A program made the translations under genes and the position numbers. From an uncultured Salinimicrobium sp. (GTDB lineage: Bacteria > Bacteroidota > Bacteroidia > Flavobacteriales > Flavobacteriaceae): a stretch of 64,000 nucleotides of DNA. The notes under the pieces are model-generated. The model was not told where the DNA came from and searched no databases. It saw nothing but the letters and a program-made list of their open reading frames with translations. Positions 9,808-21,434 of the stretch are shown here, piece after piece. The stretch is taken from contig CAMPKA010000017.1 in the NCBI GenBank assembly GCA_946887075.1, positions 1 to 64,000 on the forward strand. The letters run 5' to 3'. Every line of letters begins with the position of its first letter. Positions within the stretch are counted from its first letter, which is position 1.

Positions 9808-10272
9808 ATGAAATCAACTTTACTGTTTACCCTGTTTACTGCACTGATCCTGCCATTGGCGGTTATTTCTCAGGAAGTACAAGAGACTTCTCAGGATAAA
9901 GTTCTCAGAGCGGAAATTCAAGAAAATTTTAAAGGTATAGGGGAAGCGATGGCTGCTGGTGATCCCGAGCTTGTTGCAACTCATTGGACGGAGGACGCCC
10001 TGATCAAATTTCCAGGACAAAAACCGCTATGGGGCAGAGACGCTATTGCCAGGGAGCATCAAAAGATGCTGGACATGGGAATCGTGGTCAAGCCGAAAAC
10101 TCTTGAGGTAGAACGTTTGGGAAAAATGGCTTACGAGATAGGGGAGTACGAGGTTCTGGATCTCGATGGCAACATTCTCGATTCAGGAACCTACGCCAGT
10201 ATTTGGAAAAAAGTAGATGGGGAATGGAAAATCTACCGGGACGTTATCAGCAGTAACGGATCCGCAAAATAA
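9808..10272 (+). CDS. Exported SnoaL/DUF4440-like protein (NTF2 fold)
   Basis: A 154-residue protein with an N-terminal signal peptide (MKSTLLFTLFTALILPLAV, cleavage near VIS-QE). The mature part reads like a cystatin-like NTF2 fold of the SnoaL/DUF4440 type: an N-terminal helix (FKGIGEAMAAGDPELVATHWTEDA, cut here for length, spans about residues 45-65), PLWGRDAIAREHQKML, then four strands ending in DGEWKIYRDV. Members act as ketosteroid-isomerase-like enzymes or ligand binders, and no catalytic assignment is possible. I start at the ATG at 9808, since the upstream extension lacks a signal sequence. It is flanked by a terminator and by a convergent gene. Confidence 0.75.
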   Translation: MKSTLLFTLFTALILPLAVISQEVQETSQDKVLRAEIQENFKGIGEAMAAGDPELVATHWTEDALIKFPGQKPLWGRDAIAREHQKMLDMGIVVKPKTLEVERLGKMAYEIGEYEVLDLDGNILDSGTYASIWKKVDGEWKIYRDVISSNGSAK

Positions 10273-10310
10273 AAGAACTTTTCAGCTCGGGATACGTTTG
10301 GGCAATGCGG

Positions 10311-13540
<3,230 letters not shown>

Positions 13541-13545
13541 AGGGA

Positions 13546-13734
13546 TCAGGCTTCAGCAGTTTTAAAAAACCTGTAGAGATCCCATCCTCCGAGCAGTACA
13601 AAGGCTATGGCGACAATAACTCTGAAAGTGGAATAACTCGCCCCGTTAAAAAAGGAGAACAGGCGGTACCCCCCGTAGCCAATGAAAACGAGACCCAGAA
13701 AAAGATTGAGATAATTTCTTGGGCGGGATTTCAT
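13546..13734 (-). CDS. Small two-helix membrane protein, 62 aa
   Basis: The product has two predicted membrane segments (NLFLGLVFIGYGGYRLF and FRVIVAIAFVLLGGWDLYRF) separated by a short polar loop, and a positively charged N-terminus (MKSRPRN). No family is recognised with certainty; similar small proteins are common beside DUF2007 genes in flavobacteria (from memory). It is second in an operon, 8 bp after the DUF2007 gene, and convergent with the ABC-F gene (5-bp gap). Function unknown. Confidence 0.7.
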   Translation of the reverse strand: MKSRPRNYLNLFLGLVFIGYGGYRLFSFFNGASYSTFRVIVAIAFVLLGGWDLYRFFKTAEA

Positions 13735-13742
13735 CAGTTCTA

Positions 13743-13976
13743 CTATTCTTCAGGAAAGGTTTCCCGGACGATCTTACGTGCTTTTTCGTAATAGGCCGAT
13801 GGGGTGAATAATAAAACCTGCCCCGGAAGACCTCCTCCAAAGCCCGCCCGGAGTCCAGCTTCAAAATCATTCCGGACTCGGCTGGGAATGCCCTGCTCCT
13901 CCATTAATGTCTGGAGATGCTGAACATTGACTTCAGAACCGGTATATACCCTTTTATATTCTTCTTCTGATTCCAC
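13743..13976 (-). CDS. DUF2007 family protein
   Basis: A 77-residue protein matching the DUF2007 'putative signal transducing protein' pattern: an initial strand with YKRVYTGSEV, a helix HLQTLMEEQGIPSRV, GLPGQVLLFTPSAYYEKA and a C-terminal helix. These domains have a ferredoxin-like fold and unknown role. The start codon is GTG at 13976. It is co-transcribed with the small membrane protein downstream, which suggests a shared function at the membrane, but nothing more specific is visible. Confidence 0.82.
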   Translation of the reverse strand: MESEEEYKRVYTGSEVNVQHLQTLMEEQGIPSRVRNDFEAGLRAGFGGGLPGQVLLFTPSAYYEKARKIVRETFPEE

Positions 13977-14053
13977 GGAGAGGCATTTAGAAATTTAAAT
14001 TTAAGAAGAGGATTTGGACCTCGACAGCATTTTAGTTCCAGTTTAACATATTC

Positions 14054-14926
14054 TCAGCCATTGAAAAACTTGCTGTTCCAGATTGCGGAACTTACGTTCT
14101 TTCCCAGGCTTATCCCATAGAAAAATACGAGTCCGACCATGGCTTTAAAGCAGTATAGGAAAATGATGAAAAACTCAGAGGTTTCTCTAAAGGTGTTGAA
14201 AAAGACTTCCCGAATGGCAAAAGCCATAAAGAAACTGGTGATAAAGCTGAAAATAAGAACGTTCTCGAGGTTCCTCAGAGGCCACATCAAAAATTTTCTC
14301 ATCGGATGGATGTCTCTCCCCCACTTGTGAATCAGGTAGTAATAATCATTCCCGATCGGAGCGAAAAGCATCGGGTCATCAGCATTCTCCAATCTGAAAA
14401 ATTCAGCAGGTCCCACGATCCGGAAATCCTGAAGCACCGTCTGATGCCGTTTTTCCAGGTCCTTAATCCGGAGGATGGCTTCATTGGGTAGTTCTTGGCT
14501 GTAACGGAACGCGGGAAGGAATCTGAGACGGTACCTGATGCAAAGCGATTTTATCTGGGATAGATGAAATACGTTGTTGTATTCCAGTAGATCCGGATCG
14601 AAACTGTTGGAAAAGGATTCATCCTCAGATGGTTTCGACAGACGAGTCCGGATATCCCGTTCCTTTGCCTGTTCGGATCTGAGAATCCGCATTACTTCGG
14701 CCAAAACAATGTCCGGATCAGCGTTTTTTTTTCTGATGGTTACAAGTTCTTTCTGAAGATCTTTCCGTGGGAGCATCATAACAGCCCAAATTAGCAACAG
14801 TGCTAAAAATACATCACCTCGCCGAGAAAAGAAACGGGAACGGGGATAATTAACCTTCTTTAATGTTAATTTTAAGAAGTGCCGGTTAAAGAATTGGTAA
14901 AGCAAAACCCTTGCAGAAGGGTTCAT
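14054..14926 (-). CDS. Unrecognised membrane protein, 290 aa
   Basis: I do not recognise this family. One membrane segment lies near the N-terminus (about 37-53, VFLALLLIWAVMML). A long soluble middle part (about 55-215), rich in charged residues, contains DFRIVGPAEFFRLENADD and GNDYYYLIHKWG. Two further hydrophobic segments lie near the C-terminus (NVLIFSFITSFFMAFAI and FFIIFLYCFKAMVGLVFFYG). The soluble part probably lies on one side of the membrane between helices. It begins just upstream of, and divergent from, the DUF4136 lipoprotein gene. Nothing in the context indicates a role. Confidence 0.75.
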   Translation of the reverse strand: MNPSARVLLYQFFNRHFLKLTLKKVNYPRSRFFSRRGDVFLALLLIWAVMMLPRKDLQKELVTIRKKNADPDIVLAEVMRILRSEQAKERDIRTRLSKPSEDESFSNSFDPDLLEYNNVFHLSQIKSLCIRYRLRFLPAFRYSQELPNEAILRIKDLEKRHQTVLQDFRIVGPAEFFRLENADDPMLFAPIGNDYYYLIHKWGRDIHPMRKFLMWPLRNLENVLIFSFITSFFMAFAIREVFFNTFRETSEFFIIFLYCFKAMVGLVFFYGISLGKNVSSAIWNSKFFNG

Positions 14927-14961
14927 TGAATAATTTTTATCTTGCCAAAAACTTTTCTTTT

Positions 14962-15549
14962 ATGAGATCCATTACGAATATTGCGGCGATGAGCCTGGTG
15001 TTGAGTATTCTTATGATGAGTTGTGGCCCACGGGTGAAGACCAATAAAACCACCGCCCGGGACCTCGATAGTTTCTCCAGCTACGCTTTTCTGCCCAACC
15101 AGGACACTATCAGGACTACCAGTTATGACAACACTTATGTGAACGAAATTGTCATTAGTGAAATTCGTGAAAACATGCAGCAGTTGGATTACCGTCTTGA
15201 CCAGAATCAACCTGATCTACTGGTTTATTACCATCTGATGCTGGATGAGGAGATCGCAGTCAATGCGAATCCCGTATACACCAATTACAGTTATTACCGT
15301 CCCGGGTATTATGTCGGGCCTTACTACAGGAACTACCTCTATAATAACTATTTTACAATACCCCGCATCATTGGAACCAGAGTGGAGCAGATTCCCTATC
15401 GGGAAGGGACATTGGTCATCGATATCATCGACAGGAGGACCAATGAAATTCTATGGAGAGGAGCCTCTGAGGATGTGATCACACCGAATAACCTTGAGGA
15501 GGAACTTCGGGAATACGTCAATGCAATATTCGAGGAATTTCCGAAATAG
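14962..15549 (+). CDS. DUF4136 lipoprotein
   Basis: A 195-residue lipoprotein: signal MRSITNIAAMSLVLSILMMS followed by the lipobox cysteine, then a DUF4136 domain. Family signs are the early F-x-x-YAFLP segment (SFSSYAFLP), the paired helix IVISEIRENMQQLDYRLD, the tyrosine-rich middle, and the C-terminal GTLVIDIIDRRTNEILWRG. DUF4136 proteins are outer-membrane-associated lipoproteins without known activity. I choose the ATG at 14962, which begins the signal peptide; the upstream extension is not signal-like. It is convergent with pheT (15-bp gap). Confidence 0.85.
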   Translation: MRSITNIAAMSLVLSILMMSCGPRVKTNKTTARDLDSFSSYAFLPNQDTIRTTSYDNTYVNEIVISEIRENMQQLDYRLDQNQPDLLVYYHLMLDEEIAVNANPVYTNYSYYRPGYYVGPYYRNYLYNNYFTIPRIIGTRVEQIPYREGTLVIDIIDRRTNEILWRGASEDVITPNNLEEELREYVNAIFEEFPK

Positions 15550-15564
15550 TTCCCAGCGGTATTA

Positions 15565-17991
15565 CTAGCGCAATTCAGCCCCCAGGTCGGATTCAAAGGC
15601 TTTCCGCAATCTCGCCATAATCCTGTCGATCTGTTGGTCGGTCAGGGTTTTGTCGGGGTCGTGAAGTATAAAACTAAGGGCATAACTTTTTTTGGAATCC
15701 GGCAATTTTTCCCCCTCGTAAACATCAAATAGATCCACTTTCTTCAGAAGTTTTCTTTCTGTTCGGAAGGCCAGATCATAGAATTGCTGAAAAGAAACCC
15801 CTCGGTCCACCAAAAGGGCAAAATCGCGCCTTACTTCCTGGAACTTGGAAATTTCCTTCACTTTGTAACGGGATTTACCGGAAATCCTGGTAAGTTCGTT
15901 CCAGAACATGTCGGCGAACAGAACCTCCTGTTCAAGATCGAACCGCTTAAGGATTTTTCTGTTCACCACGCCGAGTTCGGCTACACAGACCTCCCCGTAG
16001 AGGAAGCGAATTCCTTCGGAAAAAATTCCATGCTGTACTGGAGCTGTATCTATAGGAAAAATTCCCAGCCTATCAAGTACGGCCTGTACCACCCCTTTCA
16101 GAAAGAAGAAATCACTTTTGGCGCTGGGATAATTCCAGAATTCCTTATTTCGGTTTCCAGTGACAAGGAGGGCAAGGTGCGCCTGTTCCCGGAATTCCTG
16201 ATCTGCGTTTTCATAGGTTTTTCCAAATTCGAAGAATTTGAGATCACTGCGCTTCCTATTGATATTGTACCGCAGGGATTCCAAACCGGAGAAGAGCATG
16301 GATTGCCTGAGGACCGAGAGGTCCTGACTCAGAGGATTGAGCATCTTAACCGAATTTTCCGGATTGAGATCCGGATCCAGCTCGCCATATGCCGGGGAGG
16401 TGAGCGAGTTGGCCATCGATTCATAAAATCCCTGCCCGATAAGCTGACCCGCGATCAGGTTCTGCAGCCGATAATCCGCGAACCGACTTGAGGTACTAAC
16501 GGAGGCTGCAAGTTTCTCACCCACCTTAATATTGTTATAACCATATACCCGTAGGACCTCCTCAATCACATCGGCTTCTCTCCTGACATCCACCCTGTAC
16601 GGTGGAATATTGAGCCCCATCCCGATTTCGGTGATGTTGGTCACTTTAATCTCCAGGGAGGCAAGTATGGATTTTACCGTTTCCTGGGAAAGATTTTGTC
16701 CTACAAGGGTATTGATCTTATCAAAACTGAGAAATACTGGAAAATCTTCGATCTTTTTTGGATAATAATCCTCGATGTCACTGGTAACATTTCCTCCGGC
16801 TATCTCCTGAATCAGGAGAACGGCACGTTTGAGGGCGTAATCGGTGATATTGGGATCAATCCCTCTTTCATACCTGAAGGAAGCATCCGTGGCCAAGCCA
16901 TGACGTTTGGCCGTTTTCCTGACTGTCACCGGATCAAAATAGGCACTTTCAATGAACAACCTGGAGGTTTTGGAATTAACCCCGCTTCCCGCTCCTCCGA
17001 ACACCCCGGCTATTGCCAGAGGTTTCTCAAGGTCACAGATCATCAGATCCTCTCCGTCCAGAATCCTTTCAATGTTGTCAAGGGTGATAAACTTGGTCCC
17101 GTCCTTGAGTCGTTTCACATGAATTTCTCCCCCGGCGATTTGGTCCGCATCAAAAGCATGAAGGGGTTGCCCGAGATCATGCATTACAAAATTGGTAACG
17201 TCCACGACGTTGTTCTTGGGAGCTATACCTATAGCCTTGAGTCTATTCTGCAGCCATTTCGGAGATTCCTTTATCGTGACCCCTGTAAGAGTCACACCAC
17301 AATATCTCGGTACGAGATTGTTGTCCTGAATTTTGACCGGAATTCTGAAATTACGGCTACTTACATGGAAATTGCTGACAGAGGGGGTAAGGAGTTCCAT
17401 TTGTTCTCCTCTTTGCTGTATTCCGGCCTTCAGGTCCCTGGCCACGCCCCAGTGACTCATCGCATCAGCACGGTTGGGTGTCAATCCGATTTCAAAGACA
17501 TGGTCATTCTCGATCTCAAAGAGATCTGCAGCGGGGGTCCCGGTTTTTATATCGGAAGACAACACCATTATCCCTTCGTGGTTTTTCCCCAGGCCGAGTT
17601 CATCCTCAGCGCAGATCATGCCTTCACTGACCTCTCCGCGGATCTTGCTCTTTCGGATTACGAAAGGAAGGCCCTGGGCATCATAAAGAGAAGTCCCTAC
17701 TGTAGCTACGGGAACTTTCTGACCCTTGTCAACATTAGGCGCACCACAAACGATTTGAACCGGGTCATTTTTTCCAAGGTCTACCCTGGTGATTTTAAGC
17801 CGGTCCGCATTGGGATGTGGATAACAATCCAGGACCTCTCCCACAACGATTCCTTCCAGTCCTCCCGCGATACTTTGAAAAGGAACAATTCCTTCGACTT
17901 CTAATCCAAGATCAGTCAGCAGTTCACCTGTTTCCTCTGGGGTTTGGGTAATCTTAATGAATTGACGGAGCCAGTTGTAAGAAATCTTCAT
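15565..17991 (-). CDS. pheT: Phenylalanine--tRNA ligase beta subunit
   Basis: An 808-residue subunit of the alpha2-beta2 PheRS that charges tRNA-Phe. Domains in order are: the N-terminal module (MKISYNWLRQF), an EMAP-II-like tRNA-binding OB fold (about 40-150, CGAPNVDKGQKVPVA), the B3/B4 editing domain, the B5 domain, the inactive synthetase core, and the C-terminal anticodon-binding FDX-ACB domain (KEISKFQEVRRDFALLVD). The start is the ATG at 17991; a longer frame exists but without homology. A minus-strand -7 element TATCTTTG (18011-18018) lies 19 nt upstream. The pheS gene is not in the window. Confidence 0.97.
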   Translation of the reverse strand: MKISYNWLRQFIKITQTPEETGELLTDLGLEVEGIVPFQSIAGGLEGIVVGEVLDCYPHPNADRLKITRVDLGKNDPVQIVCGAPNVDKGQKVPVATVGTSLYDAQGLPFVIRKSKIRGEVSEGMICAEDELGLGKNHEGIMVLSSDIKTGTPAADLFEIENDHVFEIGLTPNRADAMSHWGVARDLKAGIQQRGEQMELLTPSVSNFHVSSRNFRIPVKIQDNNLVPRYCGVTLTGVTIKESPKWLQNRLKAIGIAPKNNVVDVTNFVMHDLGQPLHAFDADQIAGGEIHVKRLKDGTKFITLDNIERILDGEDLMICDLEKPLAIAGVFGGAGSGVNSKTSRLFIESAYFDPVTVRKTAKRHGLATDASFRYERGIDPNITDYALKRAVLLIQEIAGGNVTSDIEDYYPKKIEDFPVFLSFDKINTLVGQNLSQETVKSILASLEIKVTNITEIGMGLNIPPYRVDVRREADVIEEVLRVYGYNNIKVGEKLAASVSTSSRFADYRLQNLIAGQLIGQGFYESMANSLTSPAYGELDPDLNPENSVKMLNPLSQDLSVLRQSMLFSGLESLRYNINRKRSDLKFFEFGKTYENADQEFREQAHLALLVTGNRNKEFWNYPSAKSDFFFLKGVVQAVLDRLGIFPIDTAPVQHGIFSEGIRFLYGEVCVAELGVVNRKILKRFDLEQEVLFADMFWNELTRISGKSRYKVKEISKFQEVRRDFALLVDRGVSFQQFYDLAFRTERKLLKKVDLFDVYEGEKLPDSKKSYALSFILHDPDKTLTDQQIDRIMARLRKAFESDLGAELR

Positions 17992-18010
17992 CGGATAGAT
18001 TTTGCAGCTG

Positions 18011-18018
18011 CAAAGATA
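18011..18018 (-). promoter_or_regulatory. Predicted pheT -7 element
   Basis: Reads TATCTTTG on the minus strand, matching TAnnTTTG, 19 nt before the pheT ATG. The position 19 nt further upstream is ATG rather than TTG, so the -33 element is weak. Confidence 0.55.
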
Positions 18019-18121
18019 GTATTCGCGATGGTTTTGACATAATAAAAAAGAATTCTGTCCTGTGGCCAGCGAAGGATCTGCTAGAGGGTCCGTAATGGTC
18101 GACAGAGCCCTGGAGCCAAAG

Positions 18122-18146
18122 AAAAAAGGCTGCACACAGGCAGCCT
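18122..18146 (-). terminator. Terminator of the gene at 18,169
   Basis: On the minus strand AGGCTGC and GCAGCCT form a 7-bp stem with a 6-nt loop, followed by six T (18122-18127). It is 22 bp past the stop codon of the lipoprotein gene. Confidence 0.85.
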
Positions 18147-18168
18147 CGTAAACTTTCTTTCCTCAAGG

Positions 18169-19050
18169 TTAGAGGCAGACATCCGCTTTGACGATGATCC
18201 AGAATTTGCCATCCTGATTGGCATCTCCCAGATTTCCGGTCTTACCGAATTGTCCTGGTGCACCTTCTGTGGGTTTTTCATCAGAGATATAAAGATGGGT
18301 AATCTCGATATTCTGAGCATAATCCAGACTTACCACCCCTTCAAATACGGAGACAGTCATGTCTCCAAGATCTTTCCCTTTGTCGAGATCGTTTTGGGCG
18401 GCACCGTTATACAGGTCAAAGATTTGGGAAGATCCGTCCTGGGTGGCATCGAATTCATGAGCCCAGCCCCATTTGGCTTCCGTGTCGATCTGATTGAGGG
18501 GGGTGTTTCCCCACATGTACGTTCCTTCGCACTCCGCTTCACAAGGGGTGCAGTAAAAGGTTTCGGACCAGGGACTTTTCCCGAGACCATCCTTTCCTCC
18601 TTCATTTTTAGCCCGTACCCTGAAAGCATAGACCTGACCACAGGTTACGACAGGAGTACAGCCTGTCACTTCTGACACCAGGGTCTCAAGGTATAGACTG
18701 TAGGACGCTCCCGGATCAAGATCGTATGCATTGTTATTGTTCGAGGGAAATCCGAATTCACAGGATTCGTCGTACCATACCACCTGATCTGTGGTGCTGC
18801 TTGCCAGTTGCCACTGTATGTCAAATCCGCCACTGGCTCCGGTTGCTCCTGCAGTGATTATCAGTTCCATTGAGGTTTCCGATGAGGCTCCACACGTGAG
18901 GGTCGGGACATCCAGGGGTGTTTTCCCATTTTCCTGGGGCTGACTGGAGATGGTCGCGTTCAATAAATCGACCTGTTCTGTTCCTGTAGGTTCAGGGCTG
19001 CAGGCAGCAAAAAACAAGGCGCTGCTCAGCACAAACATCATTTTTTTCAT
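18169..19050 (-). CDS. Lipoprotein with fibronectin-like domain, function unknown
   Basis: A 293-residue exported protein with a signal peptide MKKMMFVLSSALFFAAC (lipobox FAAC). Residues about 45-165 resemble a fibronectin-III-like beta domain (GFDIQWQLASSTTDQVVWYD ... AFRVRAKNEGGKDGLGKSPWS). They carry several cysteines that could pair as disulfides (TLTCGAS, ESCEF, TGCTP, VTCGQ, CTPCEAEC). The C-terminal third (TVSVFEGVVSLDYAQNIEITHLYISDEKPT in part) has no recognised fold. It is a single gene with its own terminator at 18122. Surface exposure is likely; no enzymatic motif is seen. Confidence 0.75.
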   Translation of the reverse strand: MKKMMFVLSSALFFAACSPEPTGTEQVDLLNATISSQPQENGKTPLDVPTLTCGASSETSMELIITAGATGASGGFDIQWQLASSTTDQVVWYDESCEFGFPSNNNNAYDLDPGASYSLYLETLVSEVTGCTPVVTCGQVYAFRVRAKNEGGKDGLGKSPWSETFYCTPCEAECEGTYMWGNTPLNQIDTEAKWGWAHEFDATQDGSSQIFDLYNGAAQNDLDKGKDLGDMTVSVFEGVVSLDYAQNIEITHLYISDEKPTEGAPGQFGKTGNLGDANQDGKFWIIVKADVCL

Positions 19051-19157
19051 TTTTGGTATATTTGGTTAGTTACTACCAATTACGCCAAAAAGTTATGCAT
19101 CCAACAATTTCGAAGACGAAATTCGATCAAATTGGCAAAAAGATCGATGTTCGAAGC

Positions 19158-21263
19158 TCAGCTGATATAATTCCAGATCTTCTTATGGCGTAATAGACGG
19201 GAATAAACATGTTTCACCACTTTATTTTGAGGCGCAACAAGATCCGGATCCTCTTTGAGAATCTTCTGGGCGTAAGCACGGGCGAGTTTCAGGATATCAT
19301 TGTCCCGTACGATATCGGCTATTTTCAGGTTCAGAACACCGCTCTGTTGTGTCCCCATCAGATCGCCAGGGCCGCGGAGTTTGAGGTCCACTTCTGCAAT
19401 TTCGAATCCGTCACTGGTTCGGACCATGGTTTCGAGGCGTGTTCGGCTTTCAGAGGAGAGCTTCTGGCCGGTCATCAGAATGCAATAGCTCTGGTCAGCT
19501 CCCCGGCCAACCCGGCCCCGAAGCTGATGTAGTTGAGACAGCCCGAACCGTTCGGCACTCTCGATGATCATAACGGACGCATTAGGAACATTGACACCGA
19601 CCTCAATGACAGTGGTAGCCACCATGATCTGGGTTTCGCCCCGGACGAACCGATCCATTTCATAATCCTTATCCCCCGGTTTCATCTGTCCATGGACAAT
19701 CGAGATCTGGAACTCCGGAATTGGAAATTCCCGGACAATACTTTCATAACCATCCATCAGGTCCTTGTAATCCATCTTTTCAGATTCCTGAATGAGGGGA
19801 TACACGATATAGATCTGTCTTCCCTTTTTGATCTCCTCCCTGATAAATCTAAAGACCTTAAGCCTATTGTTGTCATACCGATGGACGGTTTTGATCTGTT
19901 TTCTTCCTGGAGGGAGTTCATCGATGAGGGAAATATCCAGATCTCCATACAGGCTCATGGCAAGGGTGCGGGGAATCGGAGTGGCAGTCATTACCAGGAT
20001 ATGGGGTGGAAGCTCATTTTTCTTCCAGAGTTTCGCCCGCTGTGCGACACCGAATCTGTGTTGTTCATCTATGATGGCAAAACCGAGGTTCCGAAACTGA
20101 ACTTTTTCCTCCAGAAGGGCATGGGTTCCGATAAGAAGGTGAATTTCACCTTTTTCCAATGCATCGTGAAGCTGACGCCGTTCAGAGGCCTTTGTGGACC
20201 CGGTTAACAGCGAAACCTGGATCCCTAGGCCTTTGACGAGTTCCGATATCCCGGTGAAGTGCTGCTGGGCGAGGATCTCAGTGGGGGCCATCAGGCAGGC
20301 CTGAAAACCATTATCGACAGCCAGGAGGATACTCATCAAGGCCACAATTGTCTTGCCGGAGCCAACATCCCCCTGTAGCAGACGATTCATCTGGGCTCCG
20401 CTTCCCAGATCATACCTGATTTCCCGGATGACCTTTTTTTGGGCTCCTGTCAGGTCAAAAGGCAGGTGCTTCTCATAGAAAGTAGTGAATTTTTTTCCCA
20501 CTGCATCAAACACATATCCCTTGATCTTTTTCTTGTGGGTCATGTTTTTCTTTAGCAGTTGAACCTGGATATAGAAGAGTTCTTCGAATTTCAGGCGGAA
20601 TTGCGCCCGGGCCAGCAATTCCTGGTTTTGCGGGAAATGGGCATGGCGTAAGGCTTCGCCCTTCGGCAACAGGGATAATTCCTCTATTATGGCCGCTGGA
20701 ATAGGATCAAAAAACCGATCCTTCACCTCCCCGATCAGCTGCTGAAGGCTTCTGCTAATAACTCTGTTGGTAATGCCTGCCTTACTCAGTCCTTCCGTGG
20801 AGGGGTAAACGGGCTGCATAAGGGGCCGGAAGCCTTTTTTATAAGCCTCTGCAGGTTCCATCTCGGGATGTACCATACTGAACATCCCATTGTACCAGGT
20901 GAGCCTTCCGAATACGACATAGGTGGTATTCAATTTGAGCTGTTCCCTGATCCATTTGTGCCCCCGGAACCAGATGAGCTCCATTTTTCCGCTGGAGTCT
21001 ACAAAATCGGCAACCAGGCGTTTCCCCCGTTTTTGCTCCACTGTCCTGAGATGGACAATCTTCCCTACGATCTGGACCTCTGCAGAATTCCGCTCCAGCT
21101 GTCCGATCTTATAAAACCGGGTCCGGTCCAGGTAGCGGTTCGGGAAAAAGTTTAAGAGGTCACCATAGGTACAGATGCCTGTCTCCTTACGCAGGGTTTC
21201 TGCGCGATTAGGACCTATACCTTTCAAAAAGGCAACTGAGGTATCAAGGATGTTGGGATCCAT
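19158..21263 (-). CDS. recG: ATP-dependent DNA helicase RecG
   Basis: A 701-residue branched-DNA helicase that remodels stalled replication forks and recombination intermediates. It has the N-terminal wedge/OB domain (GRLTWYNGMFSMVHPE), the helicase P-loop GDVGSGKT, motif II DEQH (FAIIDEQHRFG), motif III TATPIPRT, and motif VI QLRGRVGRG. The start is the ATG at 21263 (MDPNILDTSVAFLKGIGP). The 14-residue upstream extension is not family-like. The -7 element TACCTTTG on the minus strand ends only 5 nt before this ATG, so the transcript could be leaderless. Confidence 0.97.
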   Translation of the reverse strand: MDPNILDTSVAFLKGIGPNRAETLRKETGICTYGDLLNFFPNRYLDRTRFYKIGQLERNSAEVQIVGKIVHLRTVEQKRGKRLVADFVDSSGKMELIWFRGHKWIREQLKLNTTYVVFGRLTWYNGMFSMVHPEMEPAEAYKKGFRPLMQPVYPSTEGLSKAGITNRVISRSLQQLIGEVKDRFFDPIPAAIIEELSLLPKGEALRHAHFPQNQELLARAQFRLKFEELFYIQVQLLKKNMTHKKKIKGYVFDAVGKKFTTFYEKHLPFDLTGAQKKVIREIRYDLGSGAQMNRLLQGDVGSGKTIVALMSILLAVDNGFQACLMAPTEILAQQHFTGISELVKGLGIQVSLLTGSTKASERRQLHDALEKGEIHLLIGTHALLEEKVQFRNLGFAIIDEQHRFGVAQRAKLWKKNELPPHILVMTATPIPRTLAMSLYGDLDISLIDELPPGRKQIKTVHRYDNNRLKVFRFIREEIKKGRQIYIVYPLIQESEKMDYKDLMDGYESIVREFPIPEFQISIVHGQMKPGDKDYEMDRFVRGETQIMVATTVIEVGVNVPNASVMIIESAERFGLSQLHQLRGRVGRGADQSYCILMTGQKLSSESRTRLETMVRTSDGFEIAEVDLKLRGPGDLMGTQQSGVLNLKIADIVRDNDILKLARAYAQKILKEDPDLVAPQNKVVKHVYSRLLRHKKIWNYIS

Positions 21264-21268
21264 AGAAG

Positions 21269-21276
21269 CAAAGGTA
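21269..21276 (-). promoter_or_regulatory. Predicted recG -7 element, leaderless spacing
   Basis: Reads TACCTTTG on the minus strand, 5 nt from the ATG, with CTTG about 17 nt further upstream (CAAG at 21294-21297). Confidence 0.55.
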
Positions 21277-21422
21277 AATATCGAAAAAAAATACAAGCAG
21301 GACAACCTGAGGATCCAGATCCTGAGGTGAGATTAAATCAATCGGCCTCCCCACCTCCGCCCGGTTTATCCGTTCTGAGCATGGCCCGACTCCTTGCATT
21401 GGGAGCTTTAAACCGGGAACCG

Positions 21423-21430
21423 TATATTTG
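21423..21430 (+). promoter_or_regulatory. Predicted -7 element of the M1 peptidase, leaderless spacing
   Basis: TATATTTG matches the consensus perfectly and ends 4 nt before the ATG at 21435. A TTG at 21399-21401 is 21 nt upstream. A 9-bp inverted repeat (21360-21368 and 21409-21417) brackets the promoter region. Confidence 0.55.
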
Positions 21431-21434
21431 ATCG

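Noticed and set aside
16696..17904. A 402-aa plus-strand frame opposite pheT
   Set aside because: It is fully antisense to a well-supported pheT; composition is atypical and there is no recognisable domain.
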